Shown: piece after piece, positions 31,092-43,000 of the stretch | Layout: each line of letters starts with the position of its first letter | Numbering within the stretch: position 1 is the first letter of the stretch | Source of the DNA: Neocallimastix lanati (nom. inval.) | Lineage: Eukaryota > Neocallimastigomycota > Neocallimastigomycetes > Neocallimastigales > Neocallimastigaceae | Assembly: GCA_016946835.1 (NCBI GenBank) | Contig: JACVTC010000022.1 | Span: 315,001-379,000 of the forward strand | Length of the DNA: 64,000 nt | Direction: 5' to 3' | The notes under the pieces: generated by a model | Seen by the model: only the letters and a program-made list of their open reading frames with translations | Databases searched by the model: none | Told to the model about the DNA's origin: nothing | Position numbers and translations under genes: made by a program

Positions 31092-33114
31092 TGCATATTC
31101 ATATTCATATTCATATTTATATTTATTTTAAAGTAATAATAATAGTAATAAAATTTTATATTAATATTGAGCTATTTAAATTAAATTATATTGATTTTTC
31201 TATTATTTTTAAAAAATTTTAATTTATTACATTCAATTGTTCAAATATGCTTTCTGGAATATTTGAAATACAATCACATGAAGTTGCTCTCATTACAGCA
31301 TTATCACTATTAATTTGAGTTAAAAAGTAATTAATTGTATCTTCCCACCAATCGAGATCAAACTATTTAAAATATATATATATATATATTATTATTATTA
31401 GTAAAATTTTAGATTATTAAAATCGTTATAATTAATAATTAATTATATTAAATATATATTATTATATACAGTATTGCTCCATTTATCATAATTTAAATTG
31501 ATGGTTTGGGTATAAGATTCTAAAACTTTCAATGCATTTATTTTTATTAAATCATTATTATTATTAAGTCCACTATCAATTAATTCCTTAATAATTGACC
31601 ATTTTTCTCTGAAAATATAAAATTTTATTTAAATAATATTTAAAAATTAATTAATTAATTAATTAATTTTTTTTTTAATTTTTTTTCTTTTTTTTTTATT
31701 TTTAGTTCAAATTATAAAAAATGATATGAAATAAATAGAAAACGTAAAAAATGAAAGAAAAAAAAAAAAAAAAAACCTTATAATTTCTATATCATGTCTT
31801 GCTATAGTTGATAAAATAGAATAGCATTCTGCTTTCACAATATTTGATTCGGTTTTTCTTATTAAAGAAATAATTGTATTAGTTATAATATAATTATCTT
31901 CATCGTTAAATATATTTATATTTTCGAATGATTTTGAAAGTTCTTTTGGTATTTCGAAATTTTTTGTTAAAAAGCTTGAATCAAAATGTGAATCTAATAA
32001 TATATTAATACAATGTAAAGCTGATTCTTTGATTTTGTCATCTAATTTTTTTTTTTTTTTTTTTTTTTTGGTTTATATATTATTTATATATTTATGTATA
32101 GATAGATATAAATTTAATAATTAGTTATTTATAATTAAATGAAACTATTATTTAAAAGTAATTATAATTACTAACCATCATGAAATATTAATGGAACCAT
32201 ATTATCTCTAATTATTACAGGATAGTTTGTGGATATTTTATCATAGGATGAATTTTGAACCAGCACACATATACACTAAAATACAATTAATTAATCAATT
32301 AATAATTTATAATTTAACAAATAATTAACTAATTAAATTTTTAATATATAAATACTTAATAGTTTACTTTAATAATTAAATTAATAATTGAAATATTTGT
32401 TTCTGTCTTTAAAGCATATAATAATCCATTATGAAATAAATTAATTTGAATTCCTAATCGTTCTGAGAGTGAAGTGAAATTTGTTTTTGGATGAGTACTA
32501 ATTAGAATTTTATTATTTTGTTATTTTTAATAAACATATATAAAGAATTATAAAGATAAATTATAATAATAATACGTGAATGAGAAAATTATTATATAAT
32601 GACTTAATATTGATTTTATTTGTTTATTTTTAATATAATCGTTATTAAATATTTACGAATCTGTTGCAACAGCTAGATATGGTTTAGCGCCATCCACCAT
32701 GCATGTTAAAGTACTAACTGCAGTAGCTCGTATTTGAGGAATTGGATCATTTTGAATTAAGGATAATAATGATCTTTTAGTCTTATCATTAACATATGGA
32801 ATAAACATATCCCAATATGGATAAAATAGTTTAGGTGAACTCTATTTTTTTTTTTTTTTTTTTAAATTTAAATTAAATAAAATATAATATATAGTATTAA
32901 TAATGATAATGATAATAATAATAATAATTTAATAATTATAGAAAATAATGATTATTTATATATATTATTATTTACTATTGTTATTGTTATATGCATTATA
33001 TACATATAAATAAAGTTACCTTAATAATTGTTTGCAAACAATATAATGCATTTAATTTTATTTTAGTATAATTATCTATTTTAACTCTTTTTTTAAAATT
33101 ATTATTAAAAAATA

Positions 33115-33171
<57 letters not shown>

Positions 33172-34638
33172 CTTTTTGTTATAAAAAAAATTAGCATAAT
33201 TTTCATACTTTAAATTACTAAAATCACTATCCGAGATTTCAGAATCTGATTGTATATTTGAATGAGACAAAGACACACTAGAATCAGTCTTAAATAAACC
33301 CAATTTACTTCCGGAATCACGTCTTCCAAGATTTTTATAATCTATATTTACAGTTTTACAACATTAATATTAAATTTTAAAATTTATTAAGGTTAAAACA
33401 GTTTATAAATATATATATATATATATCATTTAAAAATATAATATTTATATTATATTATTATAATATATATACCATTAAATATGAAATTATATAAATAAAC
33501 TAAATTATTTTTTGAGTTTGCTAATATTTCTTTATCTTCCGAAATCATAATTTGATAAACTCTTAAAGAGCTATTAATTATCTAGTATATATTTATGTAT
33601 AATTTATTAATAAATTATTATATATATATATATTTATGTTTTAAAAGTATTAAATTGAATAAATGATTTTTTTAATACCTTGCTTAGACTTGAAGAAATA
33701 TTACTTTGATTATTTATTATGTGATTATATATAGTATTATATATTATTTTATATTGTGAAGAACTTAGTTTAGCACCAGTTTTATAACATAAATTTCCCA
33801 ATGAAATAATAGCTAAGCGTTTAATTTGAAGTTGAGGTAAATCATTTTTATTAGCTAAATTTACCAATTTATTAATTAAGGTTTCATAGTACTTCATTGA
33901 TTTATTGGAAAATATGACGTAATAAAATATAAATATAAAAATTTAAAATTAATTTATTACTGACTATAATTTTATTATAAATTATAAAGAAAAATTTACT
34001 TTGTCACAGTAACATCCATTTTCATATAATACAAAACTCAATGCTTTTAAATTTTCTATTTGCTCTTCTTTTGTTATTTTGTCAAATTGTGTTAATAAAT
34101 AATTAATTAATTCATGTATAATATTATGATTTGAATTAAATTTTATCTAAATAAATGAGAGATTATAACAAGATAATATTAGTTATTACATATTATATAA
34201 ATAATATTTCTATTTCTTATATAAATATAATTATAAAAATTTTGATTCCTACTTGTTTCTTTGAAAATAATAAGCTAATTAATTTATAAAAATATTTGTT
34301 TTTTTCAGAATCATTTTTATTAAATTCTTTAATTCCAAATTTTAGTAATGAAATTACCTATTTGTTTTAAATATATATGAAATTTAGTGCAAATTCATTA
34401 TTATGAAATGTATTATTAAACCTTTATAATTCCTTTTAATAAATTAATTATTTTAAATAATAATAAAGCATTAATAGTAGATATTAAATAAATTATTGTA
34501 TTACAAAATGATTCATACATTTTCTTGTTGAATATCAGGTACCGGATATGGAATTGAAACTAATTTCCTTAATAAAGAAATTTGATTATCATTATTATTT
34601 TTATTCATTAATTTATTACTTAATTCATTAAATGACAT
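29273..34638 (-). CDS. HEATR6: HEAT repeat-containing protein 6 (HEATR6-like)
   Basis: About 970 residues from 19 exons: 34519-34638, 34253-34357, 34000-34146, 33679-33891, 33473-33581, 33219-33341, 33020-33171, 32657-32841, 32368-32497, 32176-32275, 31777-32041, 31470-31608, 31231-31362, 30899-31024, 30676-30800, 30405-30507, 30159-30296, 29637-29942, 29273-29467. It is an alpha-solenoid of HEAT repeats. The DUF4042-type core (KLFYPYWDMFIPYV, IRATAVSTLTCMVDGAKPYL) and the C-terminal repeats KIRSSWLYGNFCDNL, CRASALRGLGGIIRICPKS and IRWNACHAICNMFKNKNFP, followed by SSWTSTLIMSLL and FKVRINAANALL, match HEATR6 order. The molecular role is poorly known in the family. The link between 33219 and 33171 needs either a 47-nt intron or a one-base correction (see findings). 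Human HEATR6 is longer (about 1180). Confidence 0.85.
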
Positions 34639-34842
34639 TTTATTTATAAACTAAGGCTATTATTATTATCTAGAGCTATTAAATTGAAAGATTTTTCATT
34701 AAATTAAATTATAATATATAATTATTTTATTAAAAATATTTTATAATATTTAATAATAAATATTAAAAAAAAAAAAAAGAAAAAGAAAAACAAATAATTA
34801 ATATTTTATATATTTTATAATTTTATATTAAAAATAAAGTTT

Positions 34843-34886
<44 letters not shown>

Positions 34887-35116
34887 ATAATATTAAAAAA
34901 ATTATATAGTAAATAATACTATTATTTATAACAAACACGGGAAATTAAAAATTATTTTTATTAAAGGTGTGACAATTGTTATTTTACACACTGATAATAT
35001 ATAAATTTTAAAATATAAATACAACATCAAAAAGTTTTATAGAAATATTCTATTGTTTGTATTTATTTATTATTTTTTTTAATTAATTTCGAAGTAATAA
35101 TATTTATTCAATTAAC

Positions 35117-35149
<33 letters not shown>

Positions 35150-35691
35150 TATATTTTATAATGTAAAATGAAAAGATATATATATATATATATAATTTAT
35201 TTATTTTCATTTTATGTTTTTTAAATGAAAAATCCTTTCTTAATTGTGTTTCTTTTTCGTAATGGTTTTAGCATATCTAATATCATGAGATCTTTAATAT
35301 TTATATATTATCATTCATTTGATTAATTTACCTCATAATTAAAATTTTTAGCCCTAATTTTCTCTATCTCATATTATAAGAAAACATTATCTAGTCCTTT
35401 CACTAATTACTCTTATTTTAAATTTGTAGTATTTAAATATTATAAGTTTTGGATTTAACAAAATTTTTACTATAAAGTTATAATATTATGTACTACTACT
35501 ACTAATAAAAATAATAAAAATAATAATAATAATAATAAAAATTATAATAATAATAATAATAAAAATAATAATAAAAATAATAATAATAATGAAAATAAAA
35601 ATAATTTATAATAAAAATAACTATAATAAAAGCTATAATAATAATAATAATACTAGTAATAATAATAATTATAATAATAATAATAAATAAA

Positions 35692-35725
<34 letters not shown>

Positions 35726-35935
35726 AATAATAATGAAAATATAAATAATAATTTATAATAAAAGTTAACTATAATAAAAGCTATAATAATAATAATATTT
35801 ATAATAATAATAATAATTATAATAATTATAAAAATAATAATAATAATAATTATAATAATAATTATAATAATAATAATATAATAGTAATAATAATAATAAT
35901 AATTATAATAATAAAAATAATAATAATAAAAATAA

Positions 35936-35976
<41 letters not shown>

Positions 35977-36289
35977 TCATAATTAATATAATAATTACAA
36001 TTATTATTAATACTAATACAATTATTATTAATACAACTATAATAATGATTAATTATTAATTATGATATTAATAACATTAACTAATTTTTTTTTAATATTA
36101 TTTATAATATTAAAAAAAAATATTAAAAAAACTATTACTTATTTGTAAGTAATAGTTAAATTATATATATATGATTATTAACTAATACTAGGATGAGAAA
36201 CTTTGATTTTTAGTTTTTTAGACCAAAATTTTTTAGACATAACAAATCTTTGAAAATAAATATGATTAATTGTATACTTTTTTTTTTTT
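34639..36289. other. Intergenic region with degenerate AAT repeats
   Basis: AT-rich DNA with poly(A) at 34850-34883 and 35119-35148. A degenerate AAT/AAAT/TAATT array fills about 35500-35980. The HEATR6 promoter should lie just above 34638. No gene seen. Confidence 0.6.
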
Positions 36290-36755
36290 TAGACTTTCTC
36301 ACATGATTTCTACAGCATTGGTAGGTCACATGAGTGTATTTAAGGAACAGAACCTTACATGCCTTATCATTTTGACGTCGACGCTCTACTACCTCTAAGA
36401 GGGATTTAAAGTACTAGGCATGGTCCCCAACAGATTACGAAAATCCGGACTGACCGTCATACCACCCACCCCTCTATCATCGGGAATAGCAGAAATCTTA
36501 ATTAGTTTTTGGAGATGGAATAATTAAGGAAATTGACCATATTATTTACAATTTGGATATTACATATCTAGACAGGTTTGTGTCGTTTTTCCTAATATAT
36601 GCCCAAAACACCTTAGTTTTGACCAGAGTCCAAATCACCCACAAATCCATCATACTTAATCCAATATACTTACCTGTAATTGCTCTATCAACACATTATC
36701 ATAAAACTCGAAGGGAAAACTGTTAAGGTCATAGAGCTGGTTCGAACCAAGATGA
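36290..36755. pseudogene. GC-richer unidentified relic
   Basis: Composition changes sharply at about 36290 and returns to AT-rich near 36755. Short open stretches exist on both strands (plus: MVPNRLRKSGLTVIPPTPLS; minus: KISAIPDDRGVGGMTVSPDF), each interrupted by stops. I recognise no domain. It looks like decayed transposon-derived coding sequence. TCACATGA occurs near each end of its left part (36299 and 36327). Function and class are unknown. Confidence 0.45.
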
Positions 36756-37092
36756 TTAATTGTATACAAAAAGTTTTGTAATGTATGAATTAATATAATT
36801 ATTATAATTATTAGATATTTAAAATAATAATTATTTTTATTTATGTAATTATATTTAATACATTTTTTTGTTACACAATTTAATAAAAAGTAGAAATGAA
36901 TTTAGTATAATAATAAAATTAATATGTTCTGAAATATAATTAATAAAAATTTAAAATAAAAAAAAAAAAAATAAAATAAAAATAAAAAAAAAATAAAAAA
37001 AATTATAAAAATTTTAAATATTAAATACTAATTTTAAATATCTTAGGTAAGGTTTGGTGGAGGAGTCATTTTAAGAGAATATTTAGAATAAT

Positions 37093-40000
37093 ATGCATGA
37101 AAGAATTGTTAAAGTAAGGGAAAAGATAAACGAAATTATTAAGAATAATGATATTTTAAAATTAAAGAAATATATAAAAGAAAATAATGTTCAACTAGAA
37201 GAATTAAATGATAAATATTCTGATATTTTAATAAAGTCAATAGAATGTAATAATTCTATTGAATTAATAAAATTTATTATAAGTAATGGTAAATATAAAT
37301 CTTTAAACTATTCAATTCGTGAAAGTCCATATTACATTAAAAAATTTCCACTTTCTTCAGCAATTCAAAAAAATAATTTTAAAATTTCAGAACTTTTATA
37401 TGAATATGGTGCAGATATAAATTATATTCCTTATAGTACACTAAAAAAAATTCTTGATAATAAAAATTCTTTATATATTTTAAGTAAAGGTATTAAAATA
37501 TCAACAACTTTAATTAATAGTCTAATAAAGGATAGTAAAAATTATTTTTTAAAACAGATTTTTAAACATTTTCTTTTTGATGATGCTTTTATATTAAATT
37601 TTCTTTCTATATACAAAAGTAAAACCGTAATTTCTAATCAACAATTAAATAGTATAATTCAAAGAGAAAAGGAAAAAGTTTTATTTAATCAATCCTTATA
37701 TGCAACAGCTATTGATAATAGTAATTACTATTCATTAAAGATTTTATATGATAATGATACTAGAAACAAAAGCCAAATATTAGATGATTTTTATAATATA
37801 TTTAATCAAAATCAATATATTAAAACCAAAGTCTTAACTGAAATTAGAAATTTAAAAGAACCATTTGATGAAGAATTTTATAATGAATTAAAAAAATTTA
37901 TCACAGTTCAGGAAAAAAAAGAAAATATAATTAAATTAATTAAAAATAATGATATAGATGGTTTAGAAAAGTATGTTCTTAATAATAATATTCATTTATC
38001 TTTTTTTAATAAAAAATACGATAAGTATAATGATATGTTAAAATTTTCAGTTGAAAATAATGGTTCAATTAAAATGATAAATTTTATAATTAAACAATGC
38101 CATTATGATAATTTTAATTATACTGTTTATGTGAATGGAAGAGATAAAGCACTACTTTATTTTGTTATCATTAAAAATAAATTTAAAATATTTGATTTAT
38201 TAGTAAAAAAAGGTGCTGATGTTAACTATGGAAATATATTAAATTTATTATATGAAGAAGGTCTTCTTAATGGCAAAAATTTAAAATATATTTTAAATAA
38301 TAATTTCAATATATCACCTGAAATTTTTAATCAATTGATAAACAATAATCAATTCACTTTATTGAAAAGTATAATTAAACAATATGTATATAATAATTTT
38401 TTTATCATAAATATACTTTCTCTTTATAAAAATAAAACACCGTTAACACAGAAACAACTAATAAATATTATAAAAACAGAAAAGAAAAAAATTAATTTAA
38501 ATAAATCTATTTATAAAAACGCTATTAATAAAGATGATATTGAATTAATAAAATTTATTTATGATAATGATGCAAGAGAAAATGATATTGTTGTGAATGA
38601 AATGTTTCAGATATTAGATGAAGATGAAAGAGTATATCATAGTGGAAAAAAAAATTCATATTTAAATAAAATAAAAAATGGTGAATTAAAAATAGATGTT
38701 GATGAACGTTTTATAAATAATCTAGATTACATTGAGGAACGAAGAAGAATTATTAAAGAAAATATTAGGTTAGATAGAACATCTGAATTAAAAGATTATG
38801 TATTAAAAAATAATTTATTTATATGTTATTTTAACGTTGATGGTTTTGATGTTTTAACCTATTCTATTAGATATAATTCGTCTATTGAAATGCTGAAATT
38901 TATTCTTCCTTATTATACTAATCTAGATTATACTATTACTATTCATTCTTCATCAATTGATAAGTATGAATCACCTCTTTCATGCGCTCTTGCTCATAAT
39001 AAATTTGATGTAGCTAATTTATTACTAAAATATGGTGCTGATAAATGTTATAAAATAAATAAATTGGATATTATTCATCATCTTTATATTAGTCGTACTC
39101 TAAATATTACAAATTTAAATTATATGATAAGTCATAATTTTATAATTACACCCGAATTAGTGAATACTTTAATTATTAATAATAAAAATGTTTATTTAAA
39201 ACTCTTATTTAAAAAGTATATTTTTACTAATGAATATATTTTAAAATTACTTAATATTTATAAGAATCATAATCCACTGTCAAAGGCACAATTTAATGCC
39301 ATAGTATTAAAGGAAAAAAATAAAATCGAAATTAAATATACATGGTTTTGTGATGCACTTAAATATTATAATAATGATGCAATTGTCTTATTTCTAAATC
39401 ATGTTGGTGATGATTTTAATTTATTTTTGAATAAATTTAAGACTTCCGAAATATTTGAAATTTTAGATAATGCTGTTGAAAGAAATAATTATATTCTTAT
39501 TGAGCAATTATTAAGTTCTAAGTTAATAGATTTTAATATTATTAAGATAGATGAATTTTTATCCCGTGATTTCTTTTCACCAGAAAGAGTAAACCAAAAT
39601 TTTAATAGTATGGAATTTTTTATTGAAAAAATGTTAAATAATGTGACATTCGATTTTAGAAATAATAGCTTCAATAAAATACTGTTGGTCATTGGAAAAA
39701 CGGAACATATTGAATTAGTCGAGTTCTTTATTCAAAGATCATTGAACCATAAAACATTTGATTTTAAAATTATAGCTTTTGAAAGACTTCTTTTATTAAT
39801 TAACAAAATAAATGAAATTAATAAAAAGGAATATATTGATTTAGTTTATTTTATGATTGATAAATCTTTATCACATCCTACATTCGATTTTAAAATAATT
39901 AGTTTCGAAAATGTTTTATTGGAAATAAGTCAATATAATGATAATAATCTAATAAAATTATTCATTAGAAAATCGTTTATTCATGAAACGTTTGATCTCG

Positions 40001-43000
40001 AAAAAGTTAATATCAAAAATGTTTTAATTACATTAAAACAGTTGGATGATAATATTTCAGCTTTAGAATTTTTTATTGAAGAGTTATTGAATTCAAAATC
40101 ATTTAATATTAAAAATATTAATATTGAAGAGCTTTTATTGATATCAATTAACATGGAAAATGGTGATTTTACAGAGTATTTGATAAAAATATTATTAGAA
40201 CATTCAACATTTAATTTTGAAGAAAATGTAAAAATTAAAGAAATTTTATTGACTTCAAATAAAATAGAAAATTTTGAGGTATTTAAATATTTTATTGAAA
40301 AGATATTAAGCCATCACACATTGAAATTTAATAAGGTAACAATGGAACAGGCTTTGTTAGCTTTAAGCAAAATGAACGATATTTCAAAAATTGAATTTAT
40401 TCTTAAAAATATTTATAATAATGAAAAATTTAATGGTGAAATAGTTCATCCACATCATCTGAATTTTGAAAAAATTTTGTTGTCAGCTAATCGGTACGAT
40501 AATGTATATATTATGACTTTTATTTTAGAGAAACTTTTTAATTTACCTTCATTGGATTTATCAAAAGGAGATGTAAATCAAATTAATTTTAGTGTAATGA
40601 AAGAAATGGATACTCAATATTTATCTTTAATATTAAATACATTAATAAAGTTACATAATTTAAAATTAATAAGATTGTTATTTGAAAACGAAAATTTCAA
40701 CAGCAGTATTGATTTTAATATCAAAGATAGAAATTATGAATATATAATTATTACAGTATCCGCTATGACTAAGTACAATGTAAAAGATTTAGAAATATTT
40801 GAATACCTACTAGATCATGGTGCAGATTTTAATGTAAAGGATATTAATGGTAATTCTTTATTATTAATAGCCATTAAGGATGGGAATTATGTTATTTTGC
40901 AAAATTTATTTAAACGGAACATTACTATTGAATCCAATGTAGATAAGAAGGATTCATTTGTAGTAGATTATGATGAAAAAATAAGAAACATAAAGCATTT
41001 GATAAACGATGGAAACACAAGTAGTTTCAAAATCCGTAAAACAATAAATGAATTAGACTTTTATGGATATAGTCTTCTGCATTATGCTCTTATTAGAGAA
41101 GATAAAAATGCAGTAAAATATTTGATAGATCAAGGTGCTGATGTTAATTTTAATAAAAATAGAAATTTACGTGGCCATTCTGCTCTTGATATTTCAATCC
41201 ACATAAAAAACAAGGAATTATTTTTAATGTTACTTGAAAGTAAAACTCTATTAATTAATAAGTCGAATAGTAAACATGAAACACCAATTCTTACTCTTCT
41301 TAAAATTAACAATTTTTCTGTTGAAGAGAAGGCTGATTGGTTTATACATCTAATTCAAAAAGGAGCAAATGTCAATGTTTTTGATAAAACTAAAAAATCA
41401 TTGCTATTCTATGCATTTAAAGGTAATTTTTTATCTATAATTAAAGTTTTAATTAATAAAGGTATTTCAATTGATAGATCAATAAATGAAAATCAAATAG
41501 AATCTATTTTAATATCTGCAATTGATAATGATGATAGTAGTATTATTGATTTTATTGCAAAATATAAAATTAAAATTTATACAAATGATATTATTAAGTC
41601 AATTATATCAAAAAATAAAATTGATTTATTGAAAGTTTTAATATCTAATAACTTAGATATTAATATGAAAGATAAAGACGAAAAAACATGTTTAATTTAT
41701 GCTATTGAAAATGATAATGAGCCAATTATTCAATATTTATTAGATAATAATGCTAGTATAAAAGATGTGAATAATAATATAGATGTCATGGAATCTATTA
41801 TCAAAAATGGTAATCTTTCTTTGTTAAAAATTTTAATAAAAAATCATTTAGATATCAATGAAAAGGATAAATTCAACCATACCCTTTTAAATTATTCCAT
41901 AAATTTTGGAAAAGAAGATATGATGAATTATTTAATTCAATGTAATGCTGATTTTTATAATATAAAGGATAAAGTCAAAATTATGGATACCATATTTAAA
42001 AGTAATAATTTAAATTTATTAAAATCAATAATTAATAATCATTATATAAATGAAATATTGGAAGAAATAATACAAAAGAATAGAATAGATTTATTAAAAT
42101 TGCTAATAGCTAACGGTTTAGATATTAATAAAAAGTATGAAAATGGTAAAACAATCTTAATTTATGCCCTTGAGAAAAGAAATATAACTATTGTTCATTA
42201 TTTAATTGGGTGTAATGCAGATGTAAATAGTTTAAATAATTATATAATAAAAGAAATTATTAGTGAGGATAAGCTTGATTTATTGAAATTCTTTGTTGCT
42301 AATCATTTAAATATAGAATCGAAGGAGTCAACTGATAACAATAAGATAATATACCAATTTGATTTAACTGAAGAGAATGATTCAATAAAAAAACATATGA
42401 ATAATATATTTGGAATAAATGCTTCATTGAAGAACAATAAAATTGAAATAATAAATCCGATTATTCAAAAAGATGAATTAGATCTTTTAAAGATGATTAT
42501 ACCAGGATACTTAGATGTTAATACTAAGGATGAAAATGGCAATACACCATTAATTTATGCTATTCAAGCTCAGAATATATCCATAATAAAATATTTAATT
42601 GATCAAAAAGCTGATCTTGAAATTGTGAATAAATCCATAAAAATATTAGAAAATATTGTTAAGGATAATAATTTAGATCTTTTAAAATATTTAATTAATC
42701 AAAAATTAGATATTATAAATGCAAAGGACTTTGAGAAAAATACACTTTTAATTTATGCTGTTCGATATGAAAATGAATCTATTATAAATTATTTACTTGA
42801 AAAAGGAGCACGAACAGATGATCTAAAGATTGATATTGATATAGAACTTTTTGAAAAAATTTTAAATTTAAAACATCCAGAATTGTTTGATATTTTATAT
42901 AATAATAATAATATAGATGTTAATAAAAAAAATGACGCTGGAAAAACTATGTTACATTATGCTATTGAATGTGGTAATGAACAAATTATTGAATATTTAA

